Assembly (NCBI GenBank): GCA_963665195.1
Contig: OY762070.1
Location: 5,332,001 to 5,396,000 of the forward strand
Source of the DNA: VXYL01 sp963665195
GTDB taxonomy: Bacteria; Pseudomonadota; Gammaproteobacteria; Pseudomonadales; Azotimanducaceae
Direction: 5' to 3'
DNA length: 64,000 bases
A program made the position numbers and the translations under genes. This document shows, in pieces, positions 16,222 to 24,417 of the stretch. Position 1 is the stretch's first letter; each line of letters starts with the position of its first letter. The notes under the pieces were generated by a model. The model searched no databases. It was not told where the DNA came from and saw only the letters and a program-made list of their open reading frames with translations.

Positions 16222-17505
16222 TCAACCGCGTCGCAGCTGCGACACGCTATCGGGTGGTAGCCCATAGCGAATCGCGTTCCCCTCGTGCAAGCCGTCGATC
16301 TCGCCTTCCACGTAGTTCGCTACGGCGTCGTGCTCGCCCGCGGGGATGCTGGCCGAGGCGGCCAAGGCAAGTACGCCCTCCCGCCTGAAGGCACGCCAGT
16401 CGAGGACGCAACGACGGACCGCTTGACGCACGAAGTCGCGGTGGGTGAGCGCCGCTTTGGGCGGGGAGTCCATCTGCGCCCGGAGCGCGGTGTATTGGCG
16501 GGCGGTCGCAACGTAGCTCGTGATGTAGACCTGTTTGAGCAACGCGACTTCGTTCAGTTCGTACACGCCCAGAAGACCATCGACGTACTGCCGGTCATCC
16601 GTTGCAAGGAACGAGAGCGGCGCCAAGCCCGCCTTCAGGAGCGGGACATTGGCCGCAACCCGCGACGTGCGCTTGTTCACATCGGCGAACGGTTGAAGGT
16701 ACGGGAGGTGGACGAGTACGAAGAAGGACTGCTCGAACGGATCGACGATGGCCCCAGCCTTGCCGAGGAATGTGTCGAACTCCGCAGCCACGTCGAACTC
16801 GTCCTCGAGCGGCAGGTAGGCGGAGCGACCGATGCTGACTGGGAGGCGGCGCAGCCGCCCGCCCAGTGCCGGGTCGTACAGCAGACCGCTTGCGAGCAGC
16901 GCGTGCAGGTCGCACAGCGTGCGTCGGTCGATGCGAGCATCCGCGAGATGATCCACCATGTACTGTATGGCATCCCTGTGGTTCAGGATCATCAGGGCCT
17001 CGGCGCGGTCCTTGCCCGAGGCTTCCTGCCCGGCCTCGATCAGCCGCTCGGTTTCCAGGATCTCGTAGGTGTTGCCTTCCATGCGGGACGAGGCCCATGC
17101 CAGATCCACGAGCAGGCGCGTGAGAATCCGTCTCGCGTAGGTTCCCGCGGGCAGGCTCTCCGGATACGCGCCTGCGGCGGCGAGCGACGCCCGATCAGCG
17201 TCGCTCAGATACGCCGTCTTGCCCGGAACGTACGCGTCGAGAAACTCCCTGCGATAGCCTACCGGCGCGCGCTCGTAGTAGGGCCGCTCCAGATGGGCCT
17301 GGATCCTTGCGATGCCAGCCATGCGGTAGCGGGTGGCCGGCCCTCTGCCGGTCACGGCCAGGGTGCCTTTTTCGACCAGCCCCTTAAGCGCCCGCCACAC
17401 GGTCGCCTCGCTGCTGTCCGGGGAGACGGCGGCACGAATCTGTCCCCGACTCGCGTCGGGGTTTGCCCGCAGGAACTCTAGGACGGCGGCTTCGGAAGGC
17501 GTCAT
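16222..17505 (-). CDS. Fic-domain protein with N-terminal winged helix and degenerate active site
   Basis: A 427-residue protein. Residues 1-60 look like a winged helix (SPDSSEATVWRALKGLVEKG then TRYR). An inhibitory-type motif SSRMEGN lies near residue 140. The Fic core follows, with motif QPFADVNKRTSR at about residues 272-283. The canonical motif is H-P-F-x-D/E-G-N-G-R-x-x-R, so here the catalytic His is replaced by Gln and both Gly by Val and Lys. AMP-transfer activity is therefore doubtful, although a subgroup with PFxDxNKR exists in the family to my knowledge. The likely role is target modification or regulation with autoregulation through the winged helix. ATG 17505 overlaps the first of several upstream repeats. 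Confidence 0.85.
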   Translation of the reverse strand: MTPSEAAVLEFLRANPDASRGQIRAAVSPDSSEATVWRALKGLVEKGTLAVTGRGPATRYRMAGIARIQAHLERPYYERAPVGYRREFLDAYVPGKTAYLSDADRASLAAAGAYPESLPAGTYARRILTRLLVDLAWASSRMEGNTYEILETERLIEAGQEASGKDRAEALMILNHRDAIQYMVDHLADARIDRRTLCDLHALLASGLLYDPALGGRLRRLPVSIGRSAYLPLEDEFDVAAEFDTFLGKAGAIVDPFEQSFFVLVHLPYLQPFADVNKRTSRVAANVPLLKAGLAPLSFLATDDRQYVDGLLGVYELNEVALLKQVYITSYVATARQYTALRAQMDSPPKAALTHRDFVRQAVRRCVLDWRAFRREGVLALAASASIPAGEHDAVANYVEGEIDGLHEGNAIRYGLPPDSVSQLRRG

Positions 17506-17592
17506 GAAACGATCCGTGAAACGATTAACCTCTTGACATGCTGGGCAAAAGTGCGTTGCTGCTCGCTATCGTTGCACGAATCCTGCAACGAT
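17505..17592. promoter_or_regulatory. Cluster of TG(A/C)AACGAT repeats upstream of the Fic gene
   Basis: Two direct copies of TGAAACGAT (17505-17513 and 17517-17525, 12 bp apart) abut the Fic start codon. About 45 bp further upstream is a perfect 9-bp inverted repeat, ATCGTTGCA (17568-17576) and TGCAACGAT (17584-17592). All four share the core AACGAT. The arrangement looks like an operator array, most simply for the winged helix at the N-terminus of the Fic protein. The repeats are seen directly; the regulatory role is inferred. Confidence 0.6.
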
Positions 17593-17659
17593 TCCAGCCG
17601 GGCGAGGCGACCGATGCGCGCGCGTCCGGCCGGTACGCAGCCGAGCTCAACTTCGAAGC

Positions 17660-19071
17660 TCACAGCACCGCGTCCTCCCACTCGGCCAGCATCGCGAGCA
17701 GCCGGCGCATCATGTCGTCCGCCTCCTCGGCGCTGATCGACAGCGGCGGCGAGACCCAGATCGGCAGGCCACGGGCGAGGCCGGGCTGGCGGGAGCTGCC
17801 GTAGAGCGAGCTGTACATCGCCAGCCCGTGCTTCAGGGCGATCGACTGGAACAGCTCCTGCGCCCCCGCGCTGCGGTCGAAGGAGCGCATCGTCCGCTTG
17901 TCGGCGACCAGCTCGATGGCCATCATGAGGCCCCAGCCGCGCACGTCGGCGACGGTGGGGTGCGAGAGCAGTTCGCTCCGGTAACCGAAGATGCGCTCGC
18001 TCTGGGCGTTGCAGTTCTCGATCAGCTTCTCGTCCCGGATCACGCGGATCAGCTCGCAGCCCGCCGCGCAGCCGAGCGGATGCCCGCCGAACGTGTAGCC
18101 GTGGACGAAGGGGGCGCCTTCCTCGAACGGCGCGTTGATCCTGCTCGACACGGACACCGCGGCGAACGGCACGTAGCAGCTCGAAATGCCCTGGCCATGG
18201 TCATGATGTCGGCATCGACGCTGAAGTGCTCCATGCCGAACCACTTGCCGGTGCGGCCGAAGCCGGTGACCACTTCATCGGCGATCAGCAGCACGTCGTA
18301 GCGATCGCAGATGTCGCGGATCGTGCGCCAGTAACTGTCCGGCGGCACGCAGGCGTAGTCCGGGCCGCAGCCGTGGGGCGTCGCGAGGAACGCCGCGACG
18401 CTCCTGGCGCCGGCGTAGTGGATGGCGAACTCCAGCGCCTTGGCGCATTCCACTCCCCATTCCTCCCGGCTCGTGCCCGCCGGCCGGTCGAAATCCGAGT
18501 ACTGCCGGATGTGCGGCCACTTCGGCAGCATCGGCTCGAACGCGGCTTGCGAGGCGGGGCTGTGCGAGGCGGCGAGGGTCGCCAGCGTCATGCCGTGGTA
18601 GGCGTCCCGATGGCTGATGATCTTGTGCTTGTCGGGGTGGCCGAGCGCCATCTGGGCTTGCCGGGCCAGCTTGATGGCCGTTTCCACCGCCTCGGAGCCG
18701 CCGGAGGCCAGGTACGTGTGGTCGAGATCCGCTGGCGTCACTTCGGAGAGCAGCTTGCAGAACTCGGCGCGCTTGGGGTCCGCGACGGACGGGTGCGTGT
18801 AGGTGTAGTTCTCCAGCTGCGCCGCGATGGCCCGCTTCATGCGCGGATGGTTGTGGGGCAGATTCACCGCCATCGGCCCGCCGGAGACGTCGTAGTAGCG
18901 ATTGCCGTCCTTGTCGTAGATGAACACCCCTTCGGCGCGCTCGATCTCGACGTCCATGGGGTGGTAGGCGAAGACGTGCCGCCAATCCCCTTCATGCGGG
19001 AGCGTGCGCGGGAGGTTGTGGGTGCGGGCGACAGCGGCCATCGGCGGGTCCTGCGGTTGCGTGGCGGCCAT
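17660..19071 (-). pseudogene. Class III (PLP-dependent) aminotransferase, frameshifted
   Basis: The segment 18185-19071 encodes the N-terminal two thirds of an aspartate-aminotransferase-superfamily class III enzyme. Markers are EGVFIYDKDGNRYYDVSGG, LASGGSEAVETAIKLARQA, then LLIADEVVTGFGRTGKWFGM and DADIMTMA. The sequence then continues in another frame (17660-18191) with GISSCYVPFAAV and FVHGYTFGGHPLGCAA to a normal C-terminus. The join falls in GCC-AGGGC near 18192, where the family has A-K-G. Restoring one A would give AAG, the PLP-binding lysine. The gene would then be about 470 residues, the usual length. It is either a pseudogene or carries a sequencing/assembly error. The substrate class (omega-amino acid or amine with pyruvate) is only suggested by similarity. 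Confidence 0.85.
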
Positions 19072-19094
19072 CGTAGCACCGGCCGCTGACTAGG

Positions 19095-19136
19095 CGCGTC
19101 GCTGGCGCGACGCGATCGAGAACGCTGCGCGTTCTC
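19095..19136. repeat. Two adjacent perfect hairpins between minus-strand genes
   Basis: CGCGTCG/CGACGCG (19095-19101 and 19108-19114, loop six bases) is followed after three bases by GAGAACGC/GCGTTCTC (19118-19125 and 19129-19136, loop three bases). They lie downstream of the NTF2-like gene stop and upstream of the aminotransferase start. Tandem stems of this kind could be a terminator or a REP-like extragenic element. No T tract follows on either strand. Confidence 0.5.
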
Positions 19137-19189
19137 CCACCAGCGTCAGTTTGCGACCTGCGTGTAAACATCCCACGCTCTCAAGGCAA

Positions 19190-19588
19190 CTAGGCTCGGT
19201 TCGCGGTGCCGAGGAAGCTGGAGCGGAACTGGATGCCCCAGTGGCCGTCTTGGCAGGTGGCGATCCACAGCGTCTCGAAGCGGTTGTAGACCGTGCCGTC
19301 CGCGCGGCAGCGGGCGACGGTCAGCGCGAGGTGGACCTTCTTCGAGTCGTCGTCGCCCTGCAGCACCTCGATGCGCTCGAGTTCGGAGTGATGCCAGCCC
19401 TCCTTGGCGAGCTGCGCCTCGCCGCGGCGGCTCTGCTGCAGGAACTCGCCGGCGGACTCGGTGCGGGCGAAGCTCCGCGCATGGCGGATGTGCGGGTAGT
19501 TGAACGCTTGCGCCACGCGCTCGTGGTGCTGGGCGTTGAAGGCGTCGAAGAAGGCGCGGGCGGCGGCGATGGCGGCATCGGCGGACAT
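19190..19588 (-). CDS. NTF2-like (SnoaL-type) protein, function unknown
   Basis: A 132-residue protein with the plan of a single NTF2-like cone domain. An N-terminal amphipathic helix (AAARAFFDAFNAQ) precedes mixed strands, and it ends HWGIQFRSSF. Similar small proteins act as isomerases, dehydratases or simple ligand-binding modules, and none of these can be singled out. ATG 19588 was chosen because the longer in-frame extension is antisense to the flavoenzyme gene and shows no family pattern. The start lies 93 nt from the divergent flavoenzyme start, so a shared regulatory region is possible. Confidence 0.7.
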   Translation of the reverse strand: MSADAAIAAARAFFDAFNAQHHERVAQAFNYPHIRHARSFARTESAGEFLQQSRRGEAQLAKEGWHHSELERIEVLQGDDDSKKVHLALTVARCRADGTVYNRFETLWIATCQDGHWGIQFRSSFLGTANRA

Positions 19589-19681
19589 GGGCTGGTTCCT
19601 GGTGGCGGCGCGAAGGGCCGTCAGCGTAGCACCGGCGATTTCGGTAAGCTCGCGGCGCTTCAGCGCAGGCGCGGGACGATC

Positions 19682-21316
19682 ATGGCGGCAAGGGCGGAAC
19701 GGCGCAGCTTCTGGACTTGGGGATACGTCTCGGACGAGCCGACCGATGCCGAACGCCGGGCGGCTGCGAAGAACCTGGCGGAGCGGCTGGGCGAGGAGGT
19801 CGAACCGCCCCCGGTGCCGAGCATCGATTCCATCGAACTGCGCGCGCCGCGGCTGGATATCCCCGCGCCCCTCGCCGATTGGGTTTCTTCCAGCGCGGTC
19901 GACCGCATCACCCACACCCACGGCGGCCACGCGCTGGAGTTGCTCAAGGGCCTGCGCGGCGAGTTCCGCTGCCCGCCGGACGCCGTGGCCCATCCGCGCA
20001 CCGAGGACGAGCTGGAAGCGACTCTCGATTGGTGCGATCGGGAGGCGCACCAGATCATCCCCTACGGCGGCGGCACGTCGGTGGTCTGGGGCGTGACCGT
20101 GCCGCCCGAGGCCGAAACCGCCGTCACCATCGATCTCGACAACATGAACCGGGTGCTCGAAGTCGACGAGACCTCCCGCGCCGCCCGCATTCAGGCCGGG
20201 ATGCTGGGCCCCGATCTGGAAGCAGCCCTGAAGCCTCTAGGCCTGACGCTGCGCCACTTCCCGCAGAGCTTCCCCTGGTCCACGGTGGGCGGCTGGGTGG
20301 CGACGCGCTCCGGCGGCCACTACGCCACCAACCACACCCACATCGACGATTTCGTCGAGTCCACCCGGATGCTGACGCCGCGCGGCTGGATGGAGTCCCG
20401 CCGCTTGCCCGGCAGCGGCGCGGGGCCGAGCCCGGATCGGCTGGTGCTCGGCTCCGAAGGCGCGCTCGGCATCATCAGCGAGTGCTGGCTGCGGCTGCAG
20501 AAGCGGCCGCGCTGCCGCGCCACCGCGGGCGTCGCGTTCCGGGATTGGCGGTCGGGCTGCGAGGCCGTGCGCGACATCGCTCAGGCCAAGCTCTGGCCCG
20601 CCAACCTGCGCATCCTGGATCCCTTCGAGGCGGCGTTCTCCGCTGGCCTCGAAGGCGACCGGGCGCTGCTCATCATCGGCTTCGAGTCGAGCGAGATTCC
20701 GCAAGGGCCGAACGTCCAGGCGGCGGTGGCCATCGCCCGGGCGCGCGGCGGCATGGTGGACGACCAGGACATCCTGATCGACGACGGCACCGGCGAGCCG
20801 ATCGGCCGCGGCGGCGCGGTAGGCGCTTGGCGCAATGCCTTCATCGGCGTCAACGCCGGACTGACCGCAGGTCTCGGCCTGCTGTCGGACACCTTCGAGA
20901 CGGCCATCACCTGGGACCGCTGGCCGGACTTCGACGCCGAGGTGCGCGAGCGGGTCGGCGCCGCGCTGCGCGAGGCCATCGGCCCGAACTTCCGCCTCTC
21001 GTGTCGCTTCACCCACGTCTACCCCGACGGTCCCGCGCCGTACTACAGCTTCAGCGGCGTGGTGCCGCGCGGCGCGGAGGCGGAGCGCTGGCAGGTCATC
21101 AAGGACGCCGCGACGGAAGCCGTGGTCGCCGCCGGCGGCACCGTGACGCATCACCATGCGGTGGGGCGGCTGCACCGGGCGGGCTGGGAGCGGCAGCGTC
21201 CCTCGATCTTCGGCGAAATGCTGAGCGCCGCCAAGCGCAGCATCGACCCGCGAGGCATCCTCAATCCCGGCGTGCTGCTCGCCGCCGACGTGCCGTCGAG
21301 AACGCCTTGGAGCTGA
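19682..21316 (+). CDS. FAD-dependent alkyl-DHAP-synthase-like oxidoreductase
   Basis: A 544-residue flavoprotein of the VAO/PCMH superfamily. The FAD-binding domain contains IIPYGGGTSVVWGV near residue 125, STVGGWVATRSGGHYAT near 200 and LGSEGALGIISE near 260. Towards the C-terminus it has the THHHAVGRLHR segment. In alkyldihydroxyacetonephosphate synthase a His triplet in this position is catalytic, so this branch is favoured over D-lactate or glycolate oxidases. The opening SFWTWGYVSDEPT resembles bacterial homologues of that enzyme. If correct, it would replace the acyl chain of acyl-DHAP by an alkyl chain in ether-lipid synthesis. The stop overlaps the next start by 10 nt. Confidence 0.8.
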   Translation: MAARAERRSFWTWGYVSDEPTDAERRAAAKNLAERLGEEVEPPPVPSIDSIELRAPRLDIPAPLADWVSSSAVDRITHTHGGHALELLKGLRGEFRCPPDAVAHPRTEDELEATLDWCDREAHQIIPYGGGTSVVWGVTVPPEAETAVTIDLDNMNRVLEVDETSRAARIQAGMLGPDLEAALKPLGLTLRHFPQSFPWSTVGGWVATRSGGHYATNHTHIDDFVESTRMLTPRGWMESRRLPGSGAGPSPDRLVLGSEGALGIISECWLRLQKRPRCRATAGVAFRDWRSGCEAVRDIAQAKLWPANLRILDPFEAAFSAGLEGDRALLIIGFESSEIPQGPNVQAAVAIARARGGMVDDQDILIDDGTGEPIGRGGAVGAWRNAFIGVNAGLTAGLGLLSDTFETAITWDRWPDFDAEVRERVGAALREAIGPNFRLSCRFTHVYPDGPAPYYSFSGVVPRGAEAERWQVIKDAATEAVVAAGGTVTHHHAVGRLHRAGWERQRPSIFGEMLSAAKRSIDPRGILNPGVLLAADVPSRTPWS

Positions 21317-21903
21317 TCCTCGTCCGCCACGGCCTGCCGTTGCGCGTCGAACTGGCCGAAGGCCGGGCCGACCCCGCGCTCGCGCCACTCGGACGCGAGC
21401 AGGCGGAGCAGGCAGCCGCCTGGCTCGCCGGCGAGCGCATCGACGCGATCTACACCAGCCCGCTCCGGCGAGCGCGGGAAACCGCAGAGCCGCTGGCGGC
21501 GCTCACCGGGCTGACGCCAAGGGTCCACCCGGACATCGCCGAGTACGACCGCGATGCCGCCCACTACATCCCCATGGAGCAACTGAAGGCCGAAGACTAT
21601 GCGGCGTGGAAGGCGTTCGTGGACGGCGGCTACGGCGCGGACGTGGACATGCGCGCCTTCGAGCAGCGCGTCGCGGGCGCCATGGAGGAGATCATCGCCG
21701 CCCACCGCGGCGCCCGCGTCGCCGTCTTCTGCCACGGCGGTGTCGTCAACGTCTGGGCCTGCAAGACGCTCGGCATGGCGCCGCAGCTCTTCATCGACGT
21801 CGCCTATGCCAGCATCAGCCGCTTCCTCTGCGCCTCGACCGGCGAGCGCAACGTGCGCAGCTTGAACGAAACGCAGCACCTGGCGCGGCCACCGGCCGGG
21901 TAG
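21307..21903 (+). CDS. Histidine phosphatase (phosphoglycerate-mutase-like) family protein
   Basis: A 198-residue protein with the catalytic RHG motif in LILVRHGLPL at the N-terminus. Further markers are YTSPLRRARETAEPLAAL near residue 55 and the second catalytic His in VAVFCHGGVVN near residue 142. This is a standard small branch-2 phosphatase; the substrate (phosphosugar, phospholipid-like or other phosphomonoester) is not readable. The only usable start in frame before the motif is TTG 21307, inside the last codons of the flavoenzyme gene. The genes are thus translationally coupled, and the next gene starts seven bases after its stop. Confidence 0.85.
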   Translation: MELILVRHGLPLRVELAEGRADPALAPLGREQAEQAAAWLAGERIDAIYTSPLRRARETAEPLAALTGLTPRVHPDIAEYDRDAAHYIPMEQLKAEDYAAWKAFVDGGYGADVDMRAFEQRVAGAMEEIIAAHRGARVAVFCHGGVVNVWACKTLGMAPQLFIDVAYASISRFLCASTGERNVRSLNETQHLARPPAG

Positions 21904-21909
21904 GGCGTT

Positions 21910-23136
21910 GTGAGCGCATCGGCCCGCAACGCCTTAGCCGTCACGCTAGCCAACATCCGCGCCGCGCGCGAGCGGCTTGGGGACGCCGTGGTTCGCACGC
22001 CGCTGATGAAGTCCGTCACGCTCTCCGCGGCGCTCGCTGCGGACATCCATCTGAAGTTCGAGAACCTGCAGTTCACCGCGTCCTTCAAGGAGCGCGGCGC
22101 GCTCAACCGGCTGCTCGTTCTGTCGGCCGCCGAGCGGGAGCGGGGCGTGGTCGCGATGTCGGCCGGGAACCATGCCCAGGCCCTGGCCCATCACGGCAAG
22201 CGGCTCGGCGTGCCGGTCACCATCGTCATGCCGCGGTCGACGCCGAATGCCAAGGTGCGCCAGACGCGCGTATTCGGCGCTGAGGTGCTGCTGCACGGCC
22301 TCGGCTTGGCCGAGACCTATGCGTTCGCGCAGGAACTGGCCGACGAGAGGAAGCTGACGCTGATCCACCCGTTCGACGATCCGGCAGTGATCGCCGGGCA
22401 GGGCACGCTGGGGCTGGAGATGCTGGAGCAGGCGCCGGACCTCGACACGCTGGTAGTCCCCGTCGGCGGCGGCGGCTTGATCGCGGGAATCGCGGTCGCG
22501 GCCAAAGCGCTGCGCCCCGGCATCGCCGTGGTGGGCGTGCAGGCGGAGCGGTTCGGTGCCGCCGCGGCGCTCTTCAACGACGCAGCGCCGTCCGAGGCGC
22601 AGCCGGGAACCGTCGCGGAGGGCATTGCCGTCGAGCAGCCGGGCAGGCTCACCATGCCGATCATCCGCTCGCTGGTAGACCGCATGGTGACGGTATCCGA
22701 GGCGGCGATGGAGGATGCGGTGTTCACGCTGCTCGAAGTCGAGAAGACGGTGGCGGAGGGCGCGGCCGCGGCGCCGCTGGCGGCGGTGCGCGCCGAGCCG
22801 GCGCTGGCGCAGGGCAAGACCGCGCTGGTGCTGAGCGGCGGCAACGTCGACATGATGATCCTCTCGTCGGTGCTGCAGCGGGGCCTCGCGCGCACCCGCC
22901 GCCTCGTGCGCATGGCGGTGGAGGTGCCGGACCTGCCGGGTTCGCTCGCTGGCGTCGCCCAGCGTTTGGGCGAACTCGAAAGCAACATCGTGGACATCGT
23001 CCACCAGCGCGCCTTCGGCGTCTCCACGGTGCGGTCGACGCGCATCGAGTTCGTCCTGCAAATGCGCGGCGAGGAGCAGGTGGACGTGGTGCTGCAATCC
23101 CTGCGCGAGGCGGGCTACGACGCCCAGCTGGCGTGA
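21910..23136 (+). CDS. Threonine ammonia-lyase (threonine dehydratase) with C-terminal ACT domain
   Basis: A 408-residue fold-type II PLP enzyme. The PLP lysine lies in FTASFKERGALNRL near residue 60, the phosphate-binding loop is PVGGGGLIAGIAVA near 185, and AMSAGNHAQALAHH is the substrate loop. The last 80 residues form an ACT-like regulatory domain (MAVEVPDLPGSLAGVAQRL). This is the length and layout of the TdcB/IlvA short form that converts threonine to 2-oxobutyrate and ammonia. The GTG start at 21910 follows the phosphatase stop by six bases, completing a three-gene operon. Serine could also be a substrate. Confidence 0.92.
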   Translation: MSASARNALAVTLANIRAARERLGDAVVRTPLMKSVTLSAALAADIHLKFENLQFTASFKERGALNRLLVLSAAERERGVVAMSAGNHAQALAHHGKRLGVPVTIVMPRSTPNAKVRQTRVFGAEVLLHGLGLAETYAFAQELADERKLTLIHPFDDPAVIAGQGTLGLEMLEQAPDLDTLVVPVGGGGLIAGIAVAAKALRPGIAVVGVQAERFGAAAALFNDAAPSEAQPGTVAEGIAVEQPGRLTMPIIRSLVDRMVTVSEAAMEDAVFTLLEVEKTVAEGAAAAPLAAVRAEPALAQGKTALVLSGGNVDMMILSSVLQRGLARTRRLVRMAVEVPDLPGSLAGVAQRLGELESNIVDIVHQRAFGVSTVRSTRIEFVLQMRGEEQVDVVLQSLREAGYDAQLA

Positions 23137-23157
23137 AAGCGCCGGGCCGCGCCGCGC

Positions 23158-24336
23158 TCAGGCGCCGGCGGCGATGGCCTGTTCCGCTGCCGGCGCATCG
23201 AGCCGGTAGATGCGCCGCACGTTGTCGCCGAGCACCTTGTCGCGACACGACGGCGGCAGCCGGTCGGCGAAGGCGGTCAGGTCATCGACCCAGGTGTGCG
23301 GATGGTCCGGATGCGGGTAGTCGGTGGCCCACAGGAAGTTGTCGGCACCCACGTGATCCACGATGTGCGGCGCCGCCGTCTCGTCCGGATCCCCGGAAAT
23401 GAAGCACTGGCGGCGGAAGTACTCGCTGGCCGGCGGTCGCTTGCCGGCAAGGTTCATGGACCGCGAGAACGCATCCAGCCGGTCGAGCATCGCGCCGATC
23501 CAGCCGGAGCCGGATTCCAAGACGCCGACGCGCAGGGTCGGGAAGCGGTCCAGCGTGCCGAGGGCGATGAAGGAGATGAGCGCCTGCTGGACGATGGAAC
23601 GCAGCCAGATGTTCGCCGCAAGGCCCATGCCTTCGCCCGGCCAGTCGAAGATGCCCGCCGCCGGCGCATGGGGATGGAACGTCGGATGGATGGCGATGGG
23701 CACGTCGAGCTCGACGCACTTGCGGAACAGGACGTCGTGGTCCGCATGGCCGTGGATCACCCGGTTGTGGTTGAACGGGTTCACCCAGCCGCCCTTGCAG
23801 CCATCGCGCACGGCGCGTTCGAGTTCCGCCGCTGAGCCTTCGGGGTCGAGCAGCGTGAGCATGGCGATGGGCACCAGCCGACCGCCGCTGTCGCGGCAGA
23901 AGTCCGCGATCCAGCGGTTGTAGGCGCGGGCGTAGGCGAGGCTGATCTGGGGGTCCGTCTCCTCCACTTCCCAGAGCAGGCCGATGGTGGGGTAGAGCAG
24001 GGAACAGGCGAGATTCTCCCGCCGCATCAGTTCCAAGCGCTCGCCGGCATCGCAGGCGCCGAACGGCATGCTGTCCGCGTAGCGACGCTCCGGGCTCGGC
24101 TTCAGATTCTCCGCGCCCATCGCGCCCATGATGCCGAGCGAACCCTTGCGCGTGCGCTGCGAGGGCTTGCCGTTGATCTCGAGGTACTCAAGGCCGTCGT
24201 CGTCGACGCGAATGCGCAGCGCCCGGTCCCGGTACTCGGCTTCAAGGTAGTTCTCCCACAGATCGGGCGGTTCGAGAATGTGCCCGTCGGCGTCGATCGC
24301 GCCGCGGTAGGGGAATCGCTTGATCTCGTAGGCCAT
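23158..24336 (-). CDS. Amidohydrolase-2 (ACMSD-like) metal-dependent hydrolase/decarboxylase
   Basis: A 392-residue TIM-barrel protein. The N-terminal metal motif is IDADGHILEPPDLWENY. The barrel contains PIAIHPTFHPH near residue 220 and the terminal metal ligand in LWATDYPHPDHPHTW near 335. A final GDNVRRIYRL helix is typical of the amidohydrolase-2 family. Members decarboxylate aromatic acids or hydrolyse small cyclic compounds. The D-x-H-x-x-E-P opening is frequent in members linked to aromatic and terpenoid degradation. ATG 24336 fits the domain start. It converges with the threonine lyase gene and lies downstream of the molybdopterin oxidoreductase on the same strand. Confidence 0.88.
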   Translation of the reverse strand: MAYEIKRFPYRGAIDADGHILEPPDLWENYLEAEYRDRALRIRVDDDGLEYLEINGKPSQRTRKGSLGIMGAMGAENLKPSPERRYADSMPFGACDAGERLELMRRENLACSLLYPTIGLLWEVEETDPQISLAYARAYNRWIADFCRDSGGRLVPIAMLTLLDPEGSAAELERAVRDGCKGGWVNPFNHNRVIHGHADHDVLFRKCVELDVPIAIHPTFHPHAPAAGIFDWPGEGMGLAANIWLRSIVQQALISFIALGTLDRFPTLRVGVLESGSGWIGAMLDRLDAFSRSMNLAGKRPPASEYFRRQCFISGDPDETAAPHIVDHVGADNFLWATDYPHPDHPHTWVDDLTAFADRLPPSCRDKVLGDNVRRIYRLDAPAAEQAIAAGA

Positions 24337-24417
24337 GTGCTTCTCCTCGGGGAGGCGTGCGCTGATCGTACCCGAATCGGTGCCCAGCGACGGCCCAGGC
24401 AGCCGCCACGGTGGAGG

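Noticed and set aside
17533..17562. TTGACA at 17533 as a plus-strand promoter
   Set aside because: No acceptable -10 element lies 16-18 bases downstream and no plus-strand gene follows.
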